Assembly (NCBI RefSeq): GCF_020639365.1
Contig: NZ_JAINUL010000001.1
Span: 1,477,344 to 1,541,343, forward strand
Length of the DNA stretch: 64,000 bases
Reading direction: 5' to 3'
Origin: Streptomyces flavotricini
GTDB taxonomy: Bacteria; Actinomycetota; Actinomycetes; Streptomycetales; Streptomycetaceae
Notes under the pieces: model-generated
Database searches by the model: none
Seen by the model: only the letters and a program-made list of their open reading frames with translations
What the model was told of the DNA's origin: nothing
Part shown: one piece after another, positions 1-11,729 of the stretch
Numbering within the stretch: the stretch's first letter is position 1
Layout: each line of letters begins with the position of its first letter
Made by a program: the position numbers and the translations under genes

Positions 1-851
1 CCGAGGTAGTTCTCGATGCGGGACGAGGTCGCGGCCTGGCCTCCGGTGGCCACGGCGTCGACGGTGACCGTGGTGAGGCCGTCGGAGGCGCCGTACACGG
101 CGGCGGCGAGTCCTGCGGGGCCCGCACCGACCACCATGACGTCGCACCGTTCGTTCTCGGGCACGGGGGCGGGCAACCCGATGAGCCGGGCGAGTTCGGC
201 GTTGCTCGGATTGCGCAGTAGCCGCTCGCCCTGCCAGAGGACCACCGGCGTCTCCTCGGGACGGATGGCGAACCGGCGCAGCAGCGCCTCAGCCTCCTTG
301 TCCCTCTCCAGATCCACCCAGCGGTGGGGCAGCCGGTTGCGGGCAGCGAACTCGCGCAGCCGCAGCGTGTCCCGTGAGTAGCACGACCCCAGGATCCGGA
401 AGCCGGCGCCGAGGCCGATGAGCAGGTACCTGCGGCCCAGGTAGGCGCGGAGGATCAGGTCGCCGAGGACGGGATCGCTGCCGACCAGGGCGCGTTGCCG
501 CTCCACCGGTACGGCCAGGATCTCTCCGGCCTCGCGCACCACGGCGGTGTCGAACGCCGCATGGCCTTCCAGCAGACCGAGTTCGCCCAGGAACCTGCCG
601 GGTCCGTGGACCGCCACCGTCCGCTCGTCGGGGCCGCCCTGGTCGTGGAGGATCTCGACGGTCCCGCTGAGGATCACGAGGAACTCTTGGAACGGCTCGC
701 CCTCGCGGTACAGCACCTCGCCCCCGGCGGTCCTGCGGCGCTCACCGTGCGCGGTCAGGTCATCGAGCTGCTCCGGCGTGAGGCGCGGGAACGCCCCGTA
801 CCGGTCAGGTGTCTCGCGGACCGCACCCTTCTCGTGCTCGGCGGTGTTCAT
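1..851 (-). CDS. Thioredoxin reductase-like FAD oxidoreductase with N-terminal cyclic-nucleotide-binding domain (partial, 3' end outside window)
   Basis: The frame is open from the ATG at 849-851 to the window edge, giving 283 residues without the C-terminus. Residues 20-140 look like a cNMP-binding fold (EGEPFQEFLVILSG, then GRFLGELGLL). A middle segment follows, and near residue 237 there is the FAD Rossmann signature VVGAGPAGLAAAVYG, then TGGQAATSSRIENYLG, typical of the thioredoxin reductase family. The disulfide CxxC and NADP domain would lie outside the window. The start overlaps the upstream zinc-finger stop as TGATG, so translation is coupled. It is the last visible gene of the dnaK-clpB-trx operon and probably reduces the thioredoxin encoded two genes upstream; that pairing is inferred. 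Binding of a cyclic nucleotide is not established by sequence. Confidence 0.85.
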   Translation of the reverse strand, partial: MNTAEHEKGAVRETPDRYGAFPRLTPEQLDDLTAHGERRRTAGGEVLYREGEPFQEFLVILSGTVEILHDQGGPDERTVAVHGPGRFLGELGLLEGHAAFDTAVVREAGEILAVPVERQRALVGSDPVLGDLILRAYLGRRYLLIGLGAGFRILGSCYSRDTLRLREFAARNRLPHRWVDLERDKEAEALLRRFAIRPEETPVVLWQGERLLRNPSNAELARLIGLPAPVPENERCDVMVVGAGPAGLAAAVYGASDGLTTVTVDAVATGGQAATSSRIENYL

Positions 852-1114
852 CAGACCAGGGCCTCGTGAACGTAGCACCAGCGCCAGTCCTCTCCCGGCT
901 CGAAGGACTGCACGACGGGGTGCCCGACGCTCCCCGCATGCCGCCTGGCGTGCTTGAGGGGGGAGGAGTCGCAGCAGCCAACGTGCCCACAGGTGAGGCA
1001 GAGGCGCAGGTGGACCCACGGGGACCGCTGCCTGAGGCACTCCTCGCAGCCCTCCGGAGTACGCGGCGTCACGGGGCGCACCATCGCCAGGTGAGGGTCG
1101 GGAATCGTGGCCAT
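851..1114 (-). CDS. UBP-type zinc finger protein
   Basis: This is an 87-residue protein made almost entirely of one ZnF-UBP fold. Candidate zinc ligands are C23, C26, C39, C42, C47, C48, H55, H59 and H65, with a late C80 and H83. In eukaryotes this fold binds the ubiquitin C-terminus. Actinobacterial stand-alone versions have no settled function. It lies between thioredoxin and the cNMP-domain thioredoxin reductase and shares its stop with the reductase start (TGATG). A link to redox or zinc homeostasis is inferred from context only. Confidence 0.85.
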   Translation of the reverse strand: MATIPDPHLAMVRPVTPRTPEGCEECLRQRSPWVHLRLCLTCGHVGCCDSSPLKHARRHAGSVGHPVVQSFEPGEDWRWCYVHEALV

Positions 1115-1183
1115 GAGGGTTTCCTTCCGTGCATGGGCCTGATCGGCCGCGGTCGGCGATGGTCTTCCTCAGCACCGTCGCCT

Positions 1184-1642
1184 TCACCCTCCCGCAGTGG
1201 TCGGCCGGCCCGCCATCGCCTGCTCGACCCACGAGCGCAGAACGTGCGCGGGTGCCGCGCCCGCCTGCCGGGCGACCGTCTCGCCCCGGTCCAGGACGAG
1301 CAGGGTGGGCACCGCCTGCACCTCGAACCGCCGGCTGAGCCGTGGGTTCTGGTCGACGTCGACCTTGACGAGCTTGATCTGTCCGGCGAGGTCCCGGGCG
1401 ACCTGTTCGAGGGCTGGGCTGACCATGCGGCAGGGGCCGCACCAGGTGGCCCAGAGGTCGACGACGACGGGCACCGTGGCGTTGTCGGCGACCTCGGCGA
1501 AGTCGGCGTCGCCCGCGTCGACGACCCAGGGCAGGGGCTTCTTGCAGTGGCCGCATCGGGGCCGTCCCTCGGCGGCCACGGGAATCCGGTTGCCGCGACC
1601 GCAGTTCGGGCAGGTCACCGTCGTCGTCCGGGTGGTGTTCAC
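1184..1642 (-). CDS. trxC: Thioredoxin with N-terminal zinc ribbon (thioredoxin 2 type)
   Basis: A 152-residue protein. The N-terminal zinc ribbon has two pairs of cysteines, C11/C14 and C30/C33, as in bacterial thioredoxin 2. The thioredoxin fold follows with the active site WCGPC at residues 67-71 and the cis-proline region QAVPTLLVL. It is a cytoplasmic dithiol-disulfide reductant. The start is GTG at 1640-1642 and overlaps the clpB stop by four bases (GTGA), so it is translated with the disaggregase. The adjacent reductase at the left edge is the likely electron donor. Confidence 0.92.
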   Translation of the reverse strand: MNTTRTTTVTCPNCGRGNRIPVAAEGRPRCGHCKKPLPWVVDAGDADFAEVADNATVPVVVDLWATWCGPCRMVSPALEQVARDLAGQIKLVKVDVDQNPRLSRRFEVQAVPTLLVLDRGETVARQAGAAPAHVLRSWVEQAMAGRPTTAGG

Positions 1643-4268
1643 GCCGCCCTCGCCTCCCGGTCATCCTCCTGCTGGTCGTAGGTGACCACCAGCTCTCCGT
1701 GCTCGGCGTCGACGCGCACCGTCGCCCCGTCCTGGACGTCGCCGCGCAGCAGGGCGCGCCCGACCAGCGTCTCGACCTCGTGGGAGATGTAACGCCGCAG
1801 CGGCCGGGCCCCGTACACCGGGTCGTAGCCCTGGTGGGCGATCACCTCCCGCGCAACGTCGGTGAGTTCGACGGTGATGCGGCGCTCGGCGAGCCTCCGC
1901 CGCAGCTCGTCGAACTGCAGCTCCACGATCCGCTCGATCTGCCGCTCACCGAGCGGCTTGAACAGCACGATGTCGTCGACGCGGTTGAGGAACTCCGGGC
2001 GGAAGTGCCCGCGCAGCTCGCCCATCACCAGGGCGCGGGCGTCGGGCTTGATCTCACCCTCGGCGGTGGCGCCGTCGAGGAGGTGCTCGGAGCCGATGTT
2101 GGACGTCATGATGATCACGGTGTTGCGGAAGTCGACGGTGCGGCCCTGGGCGTCGGTGATGCGGCCGTCATCGAGGATCTGCAGCAGGGTGTTGAAGACA
2201 TCGGTGTGCGCCTTCTCGATCTCGTCGAACAGGACGACCGAGTACGGCTTGCGGCGTACGGCCTCGGTGAGCTGGCCGCCCTCCTCGTAGCCGACGTATC
2301 CGGGCGGTGCGCCCATGAGCCGGCTGACGGTGTGCCGCTCCTGGTACTCGCTCATGTCGAGGCGGACCATGTTCTCCTCGGAGTCGAACAGGGTCCGGGC
2401 GAGGGTCTTGGCCAGCTCGGTCTTCCCGACGCCGGTGGGGCCGAGGAAGATGAACGAGCCGATGGGGCGGCGAGGATCGCGGATGCCGGAGCGGGCACGG
2501 ATGATGGCGTCGGTGACGAGCTTGACGGCCTCGTCCTGGCCGATGACGCGCTCGCGCAGGATCTCGTCGAGGCGCAGCAGCTTCTCGCGTTCGCCCTCCT
2601 GGAGGCGGGCGACGGGGACGCCGGTCCAGGCGGCGACGATCTCGGCGATCTCCTCCTCGGTGACGACCTCGCGCAGCAGCCGGTTCTGACCTTGTTTGGC
2701 GGCCAGTTGCTCCTCCTCCGCGGCGAGTCGGCGCTCCAGGTCCTGGAGGCGTCCGTAGCGCAGTTCGGCGGCGCGGTTGAGGTCGTAGGCGCGTTCGGCC
2801 TCCTCGGCCTCGTGGCGGACCTGTTCCAGTTCCTGGCGCAGTTCCTGCACACGGCGGATCGCCTGCCGTTCGGCCTCCCACTGGGCGTGTTTGGCGTCGG
2901 CCTCGCCGCGCAGGTCGGCCAGTTCCCTGCGCAGCTCCTCCAGGCGCGTTTTGCTGGCGGGGTCGGTCTCCTTGGACAGGGCGGCATCCTCGATCTCCAG
3001 CCGCGTGACGCGGCGGGTGATCTCGTCGAGTTCGGCGGGCATCGAGTCGATCTCGGTACGCAGCCTGGCGCACGCCTCGTCGACGAGGTCGATGGCCTTG
3101 TCGGGCAGGAACCGATCGGTGATGTAGCGGTGGCTGAGGGTGGCCGCGGAGACCAGCGCGGTGTCCTGGATCTTCACGCCGTGGAAGACCTCTAGGCGTT
3201 CGCGCAGTCCGCGCAGGATGGAGATGGTGTCCTCCACGCTGGGCTCCTCGACCAGGACCTGCTGGAAGCGGCGTTCGAGGGCGGCGTCCTTCTCGATGTG
3301 CTTGCGGTACTCGTCGAGGGTGGTGGCGCCGATCATGTGGAGTTCACCGCGGGCCAGCATCGGCTTGAGCATGTTGCCCGCGTCCATGGCGCCTTCGGCG
3401 GCTCCTGCGCCGACGACGGTGTGGAGTTCGTCGACGAAGAGCAGGATGCGCCCTTGGGCGGCCTTCACCTCGGACAGCACGGCCTTGAGGCGTTCCTCGA
3501 ACTCGCCGCGGTACTTGGCACCGGCGACCAGGGAGCCCATGTCGAGGGCGAACACCGTCTTGTCGCGCAGGCCCTCGGGGACATCGCCGCGGACGATGCG
3601 CTGGGCCAGGCCCTCGACGATGGCGGTCTTGCCGACGCCGGGGTCGCCGATGAGGACGGGATTGTTCTTGGTCTTGCGGCTGAGGATCTGGGTGACGCGG
3701 CGGATCTCCGCGTCACGGCCGATGACCGGGTCCAGCCGCCCGGACCGAGCCTCGAGGACCAGGTCGCGTCCGTACTTCTCCAGAGCCTCGTAGGCCACTT
3801 CGGGGTTGGCGGAAGTGACGCGCTGGTTGCCGCGGACCTGGGTGAGCGCGCTCAGGAACGAGTCCCTGGTGATGCCGGCCTGTTTGAGCAGGCGCCCGGC
3901 GGCGGTTGACGAGCTCTCCTCGGCCAGGGCGAGCAGGAGGTGTTCCACGGACACGTACTCGTCCTTGAGGCGCTTGGCCTCCCGTTCGGCGGCGTCGAGC
4001 AGGTGGGCGAGACGCTGGGTGACGAAGACCTGGCCGGGTGCCGCGCCGGGGCCGGTGACCTTCGGGCGACGGGAGAGTTCCCCGCGCACGGCCTCGCGCA
4101 GTCCCTTCGGCTCCTTGCCTGCCTGCTCCAGCAACCGCGGGATCAGACCGTCCTCCTGATCGAGAAGTGCGAGCAGCAGGTGTTCCCCGTCGACCTCGGT
4201 GTGCCCCATGCGGCCGGCCGCGGTCTGGGCCTCCTGGAGGGCTTCCTGGGACTTCTGGGTGAGACGGT

Positions 4269-4278
<10 letters not shown>
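1639..4278 (-). CDS. clpB: ATP-dependent disaggregase ClpB
   Basis: The 879-residue length is normal for ClpB. In order it has an N-domain (about 1-145), AAA+ module 1 with Walker A GDPGVGKT at 211-218, a long charged coiled-coil middle domain (about 400-530) and AAA+ module 2 with GPTGVGKTE. The middle domain separates ClpB from ClpC and ClpA, and no P-loop of the ClpP-binding type is seen. It extracts polypeptides from aggregates with DnaK-DnaJ-GrpE, all encoded just upstream. The ATG at 4276-4278 lies inside the end of cbpM (10-base overlap). A second in-frame ATG two codons later (MNRLTQ) is also possible. Confidence 0.95.
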
Positions 4279-5629
<1,351 letters not shown>

Positions 5630-6238
5630 TCACTCCCGCTTCGCTACGGTTACGGCGGCGGGCCTGAGCTGCCGCTCGCCGTCCCCGTAGCCGGGGCGCA
5701 GTACCTCGGCGACCGTGCCCGGTGGGGCGTCGGGGTCCTGGACGACGCCGACCACCTCGTGCCGGGCCGGATCGAAGGCGACGCCGGTCTCCGCGTGCCG
5801 CGGGTAGCCGAGCAGTTCGAGGATGTTCACCGCTTGGTCGCGTACGGCCCGGATGCCCTCCACGATGGCGCCCGGATCGGCGCCCGCGTGGGTCAGGGCG
5901 AGTTCGAGGTTGTCGAGGACGGGCAGGAAGGCGGCCGCCGTGCGGGCCCGCTCCACCGACCGTTCGCGCTCCAGTTCCCTGGCGTGACGCTTGCGAAGGT
6001 TGTCGAGGTCGGCGAGTGCGCGCCGCCAACGGTCCTCCAGTTCCAGGATCGCGGTCGTGTACTCGTCCTCGGCAGGCGGGGGGCCGGCGGCATCGGGTCC
6101 CGGTTCGCCGTTCGCCGCTTCGGGCCGGGGCGGGCCCGGTTGGGGCAGGTCACCGCGAGGAGGGCGTCCGGCGACTTCCGGGACCGGTTCGACCGGATCC
6201 GACGCCGCCCGGTCGGGTTCCTGGGGGTAGGTGGGCAT
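5630..6238 (-). CDS. grpE: Nucleotide exchange factor GrpE
   Basis: A 202-residue protein with a disordered acidic and proline-rich N-terminus (about 1-65), a helical dimerisation segment (RWRRALADLDNLRKRHAREL) and the conserved GrpE beta domain with FLPVLDNLELAL, ILELLGYPRH and FDPARHEVVGVV. It releases ADP from DnaK. It lies eight bases after dnaK in the same operon. The beta-domain motif usually written GxxFDPxxHEAV reads GVAFDPARHEVV, a mild divergence common in second copies. Confidence 0.92.
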   Translation of the reverse strand: MPTYPQEPDRAASDPVEPVPEVAGRPPRGDLPQPGPPRPEAANGEPGPDAAGPPPAEDEYTTAILELEDRWRRALADLDNLRKRHARELERERSVERARTAAAFLPVLDNLELALTHAGADPGAIVEGIRAVRDQAVNILELLGYPRHAETGVAFDPARHEVVGVVQDPDAPPGTVAEVLRPGYGDGERQLRPAAVTVAKRE

Positions 6239-6246
6239 GGCGTGCC

Positions 6247-8148
6247 TCAGCCCTTGTCGAACTCGGCGTCGATGACATCATCGTCACCGCCACTGCCGCT
6301 CGTGGGACCGCCGGTGGCGGCGTCCTGGCCGGGACCTCCGCCCGTAGCGGCGGCGCCCTGATGGGCCGCCAGCCCGGCGAGCACCTGCTGGAGTTCGGAG
6401 GTCAGGGGCCGCACGCGCTCGACGCCCGCCTCTTCCTTGACCGCCGCCCGGGCGTCCGACACCAGCATCTCGCCGCGTGCCTTCTCGTGCGCGGGCGCTG
6501 CGTCGCCCAGTTCGGCGAGACGCTTCTCGACCTGGTACGCGATGGCGTCGAGTTCGTTGCGGGCGTCGACGGCCTCGCGGAGTGCCTTGTCCTGGCCCTG
6601 GTTGCTTTCGGCCTCCTGGACCATGCGTTCGACCTCACTGCGGTCCAGGTTGGAGCTCTCGCTGATGGTGATGCCCTGTTCCTTGCCGGTGTCCCGGTCA
6701 CGGGCCTTGACGTCGAGGATGCCGTTGGCGTCGATGTCGAAGGTGACCTCGATCTGTGCTTCGCCCCGCGGCGCCGGCCGGATGTCGGTGAGCTGGAACC
6801 GGCCCAGCACCCGGTTGTCGGCGGCCCGCTCGCGCTCGCCCTGGAGGACCACCACATCGACGGCCGGCTGGTTGTCCTCGGCGGTGGAGAAGGTCTCGCT
6901 GCGGCGCACCGGGATGGTGGTGTTGCGCTCGATGATCTTCGTCATCACTCCGCCGCGCGTCTCCACACCCAGCGACAGGGGGGTCACGTCGAGCAGCAGG
7001 ACGTCCTTGACCTCTCCCTTGAGGACCCCTGCCTGGATCGCGGCACCCAGGGCCACGACCTCATCGGGGTTGACGCTCATATTGGGTTCCTTGCCGCCGG
7101 TCAGCCGGCGGACCAGAGTCTGAACAGCGGGAATGCGGGTGGATCCACCGACGAGGATGACCTCGTCGATGTCGCTCTCGCCGACCTTGGCGTCGGCGAT
7201 GGCCTGCTGGACCGGTCCCAGGCAGCGCTCCACCAGGTCGCCGGTGATCTGCTCGAACGTGGACCGCATGACCGAGTCGGTGAGGTGCTTGGGCCCGGAG
7301 GCGTCGGCGGTGATGAACGGCAGGCTGACCTGCGTCTGCGTCACCGAACTCAGCTCGGTCTTGGCCTTCTCCGCCGCCTCGAACAATCGTTGCAGCGCCT
7401 GCGCGTCCTTGCGCAGGTCGATGCCGTTCTCCTTCTGGAAGTCGTCCGCGAGGTGATCCACCAGACGCCGGTCGAAGTCGTCGCCGCCCAGGTGGCTGTC
7501 GCCGGCGGTGGAGCGCACCTCCACCACGCCGTCGCCGACGTCGAGGATGCTCACGTCGAAGGTGCCGCCGCCCAGGTCGAAGACGAGGACGGTCTCGTGC
7601 TCCTTCTTGTCCATGCCGTACGCGAGGGCGGCCGCCGTCGGCTCGTTGATGATGCGCAGCACTTCCAGTCCCGCGATCCGTCCGGCGTCCTTGGTCGCGG
7701 TGCGCTGGGCGTCATTGAAGTAGGCGGGCACCGTGATGACCGCCTCCGTGACCCGCTCCCCGAGCTGCTTGGAGGCGTCGTCGGCGAGTTTGCGCAGCAC
7801 CTGTGCGCTGATCTCCTCAGGTGCGTACAGCTTGTCGCGCACCTTGAAGCGGGCCGCCCCGCCGTCGCCCTCGACGACGTCGTACGCCACCGCCCTGGCC
7901 TCGTCGGAGATCTCGTCGAAATGCCGGCCGATGAACCGCTTGGCCGAGTAGATGGTGCCCTTGGGATTGAGGATCGCCTGGCGCCGGGCCAGCTGGCCCA
8001 CCAGACGTTCCCCGGTGTCGGTGAAGCCCACCACGGACGGTGTCGTGCGGTTGCCCTCGCTGTTGGGCACGACGGACGGCTCTCCGCCCTCCCACACGGC
8101 GATCACCGAGTTGGTGGTGCCCAGGTCGATGCCCACTGCCTTGGCCAT
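6247..8148 (-). CDS. dnaK: Molecular chaperone DnaK (Hsp70)
   Basis: A 633-residue Hsp70. The ATPase domain starts [20 protein letters not shown] and shows the phosphate loops [15 protein letters not shown] and [12 protein letters not shown] substrate-binding domain begins at about residue 390 ([17 protein letters not shown]), and the tail is helical and acidic (DDDVIDAEF). The start is ATG at 8146-8148 with a strong GGGAGGAG six bases upstream. It is the first gene of the stress operon. The operon layout, with cbpM and clpB-trx behind it, suggests a second, specialised chaperone set. I see no HspR or CIRCE operator in the 200 bases upstream, so its control is unknown. Confidence 0.95.
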   Translation of the reverse strand: MAKAVGIDLGTTNSVIAVWEGGEPSVVPNSEGNRTTPSVVGFTDTGERLVGQLARRQAILNPKGTIYSAKRFIGRHFDEISDEARAVAYDVVEGDGGAARFKVRDKLYAPEEISAQVLRKLADDASKQLGERVTEAVITVPAYFNDAQRTATKDAGRIAGLEVLRIINEPTAAALAYGMDKKEHETVLVFDLGGGTFDVSILDVGDGVVEVRSTAGDSHLGGDDFDRRLVDHLADDFQKENGIDLRKDAQALQRLFEAAEKAKTELSSVTQTQVSLPFITADASGPKHLTDSVMRSTFEQITGDLVERCLGPVQQAIADAKVGESDIDEVILVGGSTRIPAVQTLVRRLTGGKEPNMSVNPDEVVALGAAIQAGVLKGEVKDVLLLDVTPLSLGVETRGGVMTKIIERNTTIPVRRSETFSTAEDNQPAVDVVVLQGERERAADNRVLGRFQLTDIRPAPRGEAQIEVTFDIDANGILDVKARDRDTGKEQGITISESSNLDRSEVERMVQEAESNQGQDKALREAVDARNELDAIAYQVEKRLAELGDAAPAHEKARGEMLVSDARAAVKEEAGVERVRPLTSELQQVLAGLAAHQGAAATGGGPGQDAATGGPTSGSGGDDDVIDAEFDKG

Positions 8149-8200
8149 GAGGAACTCCTCCCGGTACGGCGCCTTCGCCGACTGTCCGGATCACGTTCGT

Positions 8201-8561
8201 TCAGGTACGGGCGGGACCTCCGCCAGTGGTCTGCAGCCCGCCGATCAGCCCTGCGGCCTCGTCGGAGACCTCCTCGTCCACGACGACCCCGTACCGGCTC
8301 GGCCGCATCGAGCAGAGCGAGGCGAAATCCCGGCGACCGCCCTGCGGGGCGTGCAGCGGCATCCCGTACAGCGCGCCGGTGATCGCTCCGAGAACCAGCC
8401 CGCATCAGGCACGGGGAACGGGGCGGAGGCGACGGGGTCGAGCCTCTTCACCAGGCCGAACGGCCAGCCGAGCAGGACACCGGGGCCCTCTCCACGGGAA
8501 ATCCGTGGCCGGAGAGGTGGTCAGCGGCACGTGCGGCTCGCCGGTACGTCTTGTACGGGCA
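8201..8561 (-). pseudogene. Broken general stress protein of the YflT family
   Basis: Pieces of one actinobacterial YflT-like protein lie in different frames. The first is KTYRRAARAADHLSGHGFPV followed by ERAPVS (about 8505-8561). The second is GVLLGWPFGLVKRLDP (about 8440-8485). The third is GLVLGAITGALYG, then QGGRRDFASL, then RYGVVVDEEVSDEAAGLIGG, ending in TGA at 8201-8203. Intact members run residues like these in one frame with a longer middle, so at least two frameshifts and an internal loss are needed. Glycine-zipper hairpins and the QGGRRDFAS motif are hallmarks of the family as I know it. It sits just upstream of dnaK and reads the same way. Confidence 0.72.
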
Positions 8562-8799
8562 ACCGGCATGCGGTGCTGCTCGGTTCACCGCCCGGCCCTT
8601 CCTGCCGGTGCGCACGGACGGTTTCGAACACTCTCCAGGGTGGCGGACCGAGTGGCTCCACGCCTGCGCCTGGCGAGTCAGAAACGCACGGGGCCGGTCG
8701 CCCCACGAGTACGAGAGGAAGGCTCCGGACGTCGCGGATGAGCCGGGCCGAGCAGGCACCACCGCGCGCCTGTAGGCTCGAAGAGAACGGAGTGATCCC

Positions 8800-10593
8800 A
8801 TGGTCAGCAGCCGGGCGCACAGCCTGTACCACCGCTCTGACCGGAAGCGCAGCCTTCCGCGGGGCAGCGGCGGGCGGCTCCCCATGGCCGCGCGGCGAGG
8901 GCCCCGCCCACTCGTTCCCACCCCGACCGACCGTGTCCCCCACGAGCTGATGGTGCTCTCCAGCGCCCTGTTCGACACCCTGGACGAAGGCGAGATCCTG
9001 AGCCTGGCCATGGACCGCATAGCCGCCGCAGGGCCGTACAGCGCCGAAGCCGGATACCTCAAGGTGGACGGCGACCTGGTCCCCAGCCCGAGGAACGGGC
9101 AGCTCCATGCCCTGGCCGTGGACCGGAGGGTGCGGGAGCTGGCCGGGGAGGACGGCCCTGTGACCGTGCCCGGCTGGCCCTGGGGCCGGGCCCTGGGGCT
9201 GCGCCGGCTTGAGAGACTGCACGGCTACCTCGTGGTGACGTCCCACTCCCGGCCCACCGAGGCCGAGCGCTCCCTGCTCACCACGCTCGTCCGGCACACC
9301 GCCGCTGCACTGTCGGTCGCCTTCGCACACCGCCGCCAACGCGAGGACGCGCTGGAGCTGCACCGGCTGAGGGAGGAGCGGACAGCCCTCCAGGGTCGGC
9401 TGATCTCCGTCGTGGCCGAGCTGGGATACCAGCAGGCCGTTCACGCGCTCATGGCCGACGCCGCAGCCTCGGGCGGCGGCGAGGATGCCCTCACCCGCGT
9501 ACTGCACGGGCTCACTGGACTCCCCGCGCTGGTCGAGGACCGCTTCGGTCGGCTGAGGTCCTGGACCGGTCCCGATCGCCCCGACCCCTATCCCGAACCG
9601 GACCCCGTGCGCCAGGAGGAAATGCTGTACGCCGTCGCCCGTCAGGCCGGGCCGGTGCGGATAGAGGACCGGTTGATCACCCTGGTCCGCCCGCACGGCG
9701 AGATCCTGGGCGTGCTGGCCCTGGTCGACGTCCGGGGCGAGGCCGACGAGCACACCCTGCGCGCGCTGGAGGACGGGGCCGCTTCGCTCGCCCCCGAGCT
9801 GGCGCACCTGCGCAACCTGGCCGAAGTGGAGTCGAGGCTGCACCGCGAGCTGGCCGACGACCTCCTGGCAGGGACGGACGCGGCGAGCGCCTACGCCCGG
9901 TCCGAGGCGGTCGGACACGACCTGCACCGCCGCCACTACGTCGTCGTGGTGCAGTGGTCGAACCGGACCGCGGACGGTTCCTTCGCGCAGACGGTGGCCC
10001 GGGCGGCCTCTGCCGTGGGCATGCACTCGCTGCTGACCCGGCGTTCCGACCACGTGGTCCTGGTCGCCGACGACAGGCCGCACGCCCGCGCGCTGTACGA
10101 GGCGCTCGCCCGGGAGACCGGGACACGGTCCGGGACGATCGGGGTGAGCGCCCCTTGCGACTCCCTGGACGACATCCCCCACCGCTACCAGGAGGCGCAG
10201 CGCGCCCTGGAAGTGCGCCGCCACTCCCGTGAGCACTACGGCACGACGTTCTTCGACGAGCTGGGCCTCTACCGCATCCTGGGACCCGGCAACGATTACC
10301 GGGAACTGGAGACGTTCGTCCAGCAGTGGCTCGGGCAGCTGATCGACTACGACTCCCGGCACCACACGGCCATGGTGGAGACGCTGTCCCAGTACTTCGA
10401 CTGCGGCGGCAACTACGACGAGACCGCCGAATCCCTCGCGATCCACCGCAGCACGCTGCGCTATCGGCTCCAGCGCATCCGCAACATCAGCGGCAACGAC
10501 CTCGCGAACGTCGAGGACCGGCTCAACCTCCAGGTGGCGACCCGAGTGTGGAAGATCGTGCTGGGCGAACAAGCAGGAGAACGGCGTCGTTGA
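8800..10593 (+). CDS. PucR-family transcriptional regulator with GAF-like sensor region
   Basis: A 597-residue protein. The first 45 residues are basic and may be untranslated if a later start is used (ATG at 8884). Residues about 50-190 resemble a GAF domain, and a second sensor-like segment covers about 200-330. A CdaR/PucR-type domain lies in the middle. The C-terminus has the PucR helix-turn-helix (IHRSTLRYRLQRIRNISG, about 548-565). GGAG lies eight bases before the chosen ATG. PucR proteins respond to small metabolites and usually activate nearby genes; no target can be named here. It is monocistronic and divergent from the dnaK operon. Confidence 0.85.
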   Translation: MVSSRAHSLYHRSDRKRSLPRGSGGRLPMAARRGPRPLVPTPTDRVPHELMVLSSALFDTLDEGEILSLAMDRIAAAGPYSAEAGYLKVDGDLVPSPRNGQLHALAVDRRVRELAGEDGPVTVPGWPWGRALGLRRLERLHGYLVVTSHSRPTEAERSLLTTLVRHTAAALSVAFAHRRQREDALELHRLREERTALQGRLISVVAELGYQQAVHALMADAAASGGGEDALTRVLHGLTGLPALVEDRFGRLRSWTGPDRPDPYPEPDPVRQEEMLYAVARQAGPVRIEDRLITLVRPHGEILGVLALVDVRGEADEHTLRALEDGAASLAPELAHLRNLAEVESRLHRELADDLLAGTDAASAYARSEAVGHDLHRRHYVVVVQWSNRTADGSFAQTVARAASAVGMHSLLTRRSDHVVLVADDRPHARALYEALARETGTRSGTIGVSAPCDSLDDIPHRYQEAQRALEVRRHSREHYGTTFFDELGLYRILGPGNDYRELETFVQQWLGQLIDYDSRHHTAMVETLSQYFDCGGNYDETAESLAIHRSTLRYRLQRIRNISGNDLANVEDRLNLQVATRVWKIVLGEQAGERRR

Positions 10594-10920
10594 ACGCGAT
10601 GCGGCAGATTGATCACCATGCGACACGTGCATACCTGGTCCGCTTGCGGCGAGGAGCCCGGTTCGCAAGAGCCGTACGGCCGGGGAGGGCTGGCCTCGGC
10701 GCGTGGTGAGTCCGAGCCGGGGTGCGGCGAAACCCTCGACCACGGCATCTCGGTCCTCTGGTCAACGGCCTTGATGGACGGCCACGATCCTGGCCTCCGG
10801 ACGGAGTCGGCCCGGCGACCGACCTGATCCGCGGACCGGCCCGGGTGTACGCACCTCCTCGGCGCATGCACGGCAACAGGGGCCCCGGAGCACAATCGGC
10901 GAGACAAGGGGACCTCAGCG
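10594..10920. other. Gene-free stretch downstream of the PucR gene
   Basis: I see no credible coding region, strong hairpin or operator here. The open frames crossing it have no ribosome binding site and no recognisable family. Confidence 0.5.
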
Positions 10921-10995
10921 TCAGCGTCTGGTCACTCCCCGCGCCTTGAGTTCCCCGAGCTGCTTGGGCTGGTCGAGTTTGTTGTCCGAATGTCG
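10921..10995 (-). pseudogene. Possible SHOCT-domain remnant
   Basis: The minus strand encodes DNKLDQPKQLGELKARGVTRR before a TGA at 10921-10923. This resembles the start of a SHOCT domain (LDQLKQLGEL..GVLT) but lacks the second half, and the frame upstream has no recognisable protein. It is probably the tail of a decayed SHOCT gene. Evidence is limited to about 20 residues. Confidence 0.4.
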
Positions 10996-11221
10996 GCCGG
11001 CTGCGCATCGGGGGCGGCCTGCGGTTCGGGTTCCTGAGAGCCCTGCCGGGCGGCCCAGCGACCCTGCTGGCGGCGCGACAACGCTTCCACAGCACCTCGA
11101 CGGAGCGGGACCCAAAGACCTTCCTTCGAACTGCCGACCGACTGCGCCTATGACAGGCTGGAAGTGCGTATCCCGCCAGCTGGATCCACCGAGCGGGACC
11201 CGGAGGACAGGAGGGTTCTCA

Positions 11222-11647
11222 ATGGCCACACAGAGCGCAGGAAGGCAGCAAACCGTCGCCGGTGATGAATTCGCCGTATCCGGCTGGGTTTTTTTCGCCG
11301 CGATGATGATGATCTTCGGTGGCATCATGGGGATATTCGAAGGAATTGCCGCCATCGCCAAGGACGACGTGTTCGTCGCGACCCGGAATTTCACTTTTCA
11401 GTGGAGCCTCACCGGCTGGGGCTGGCTGCACCTCATCCTCGGCATCCTCGTGACGCTGGCGGGCTTCGCTCTGTTTAAAGGGGCTACGTGGGCCCGCGTC
11501 GTCGGCATTATCGTGGCGGGGCTGTCGATGCTCGCCAACTTCGCATGGCTGCCCTGGTATCCGTTCTGGGCCATCACGGTGATCGTCGTGGACGCCATCA
11601 TCATTGCGGCCCTGTGCGCCGCCCCAGGCAGGGACTCCGCAGCCTGA
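11222..11647 (+). CDS. Small four-helix membrane protein (DUF7144 type)
   Basis: A 141-residue protein from the ATG at 11222, preceded by AGGAGG with seven bases between. After a polar N-terminus there are four hydrophobic spans: about 20-40 (VFFAAMMMIFGGIMGIFEGI), 70-90, 95-112 and 115-135. The layout matches small actinobacterial integral membrane proteins of DUF7144. The function is unknown. A longer frame extends upstream but has no better start. A GC-rich hairpin follows 42 bases downstream. Confidence 0.8.
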   Translation: MATQSAGRQQTVAGDEFAVSGWVFFAAMMMIFGGIMGIFEGIAAIAKDDVFVATRNFTFQWSLTGWGWLHLILGILVTLAGFALFKGATWARVVGIIVAGLSMLANFAWLPWYPFWAITVIVVDAIIIAALCAAPGRDSAA

Positions 11648-11688
11648 ACCGGCCCGCCAGCCGCTGGGTCGATCGGCGTGGCGAGTGG

Positions 11689-11729
11689 TGTCGGGGCCGC
11701 GCCCGGCCGATCAGGACGCGGCCCCGACA
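11689..11729. terminator. Hairpin terminator between convergent genes
   Basis: The perfect 13-base arms TGTCGGGGCCGCG (11689-11701) and CGCGGCCCCGACA (11717-11729) enclose a 15-base loop. There is no U-tract, as is usual in Streptomyces. It lies between the membrane protein gene and the converging glutamate decarboxylase gene and could serve both. Confidence 0.65.

Noticed and set aside
1699-3195. Long open frame of 498 codons on the plus strand across clpB
   Set aside because: It is the opposite-strand shadow of clpB caused by high GC at third positions. It has no family motifs, and the minus frame is unmistakable.
8149-8400. HspR or CIRCE operator upstream of dnaK
   Set aside because: I searched by eye for CTTGAGT-N7-ACTCAAG and for the CIRCE inverted repeat and found neither.
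8521-10743. 740-codon minus-strand frame over the PucR gene
   Set aside because: It is the shadow of the plus-strand PucR gene, which has a recognisable C-terminal helix-turn-helix.
10940-10955. CTTGAGT heptamer resembling an HspR half-site
   Set aside because: There is no second half at the right spacing and no chaperone gene next to it.
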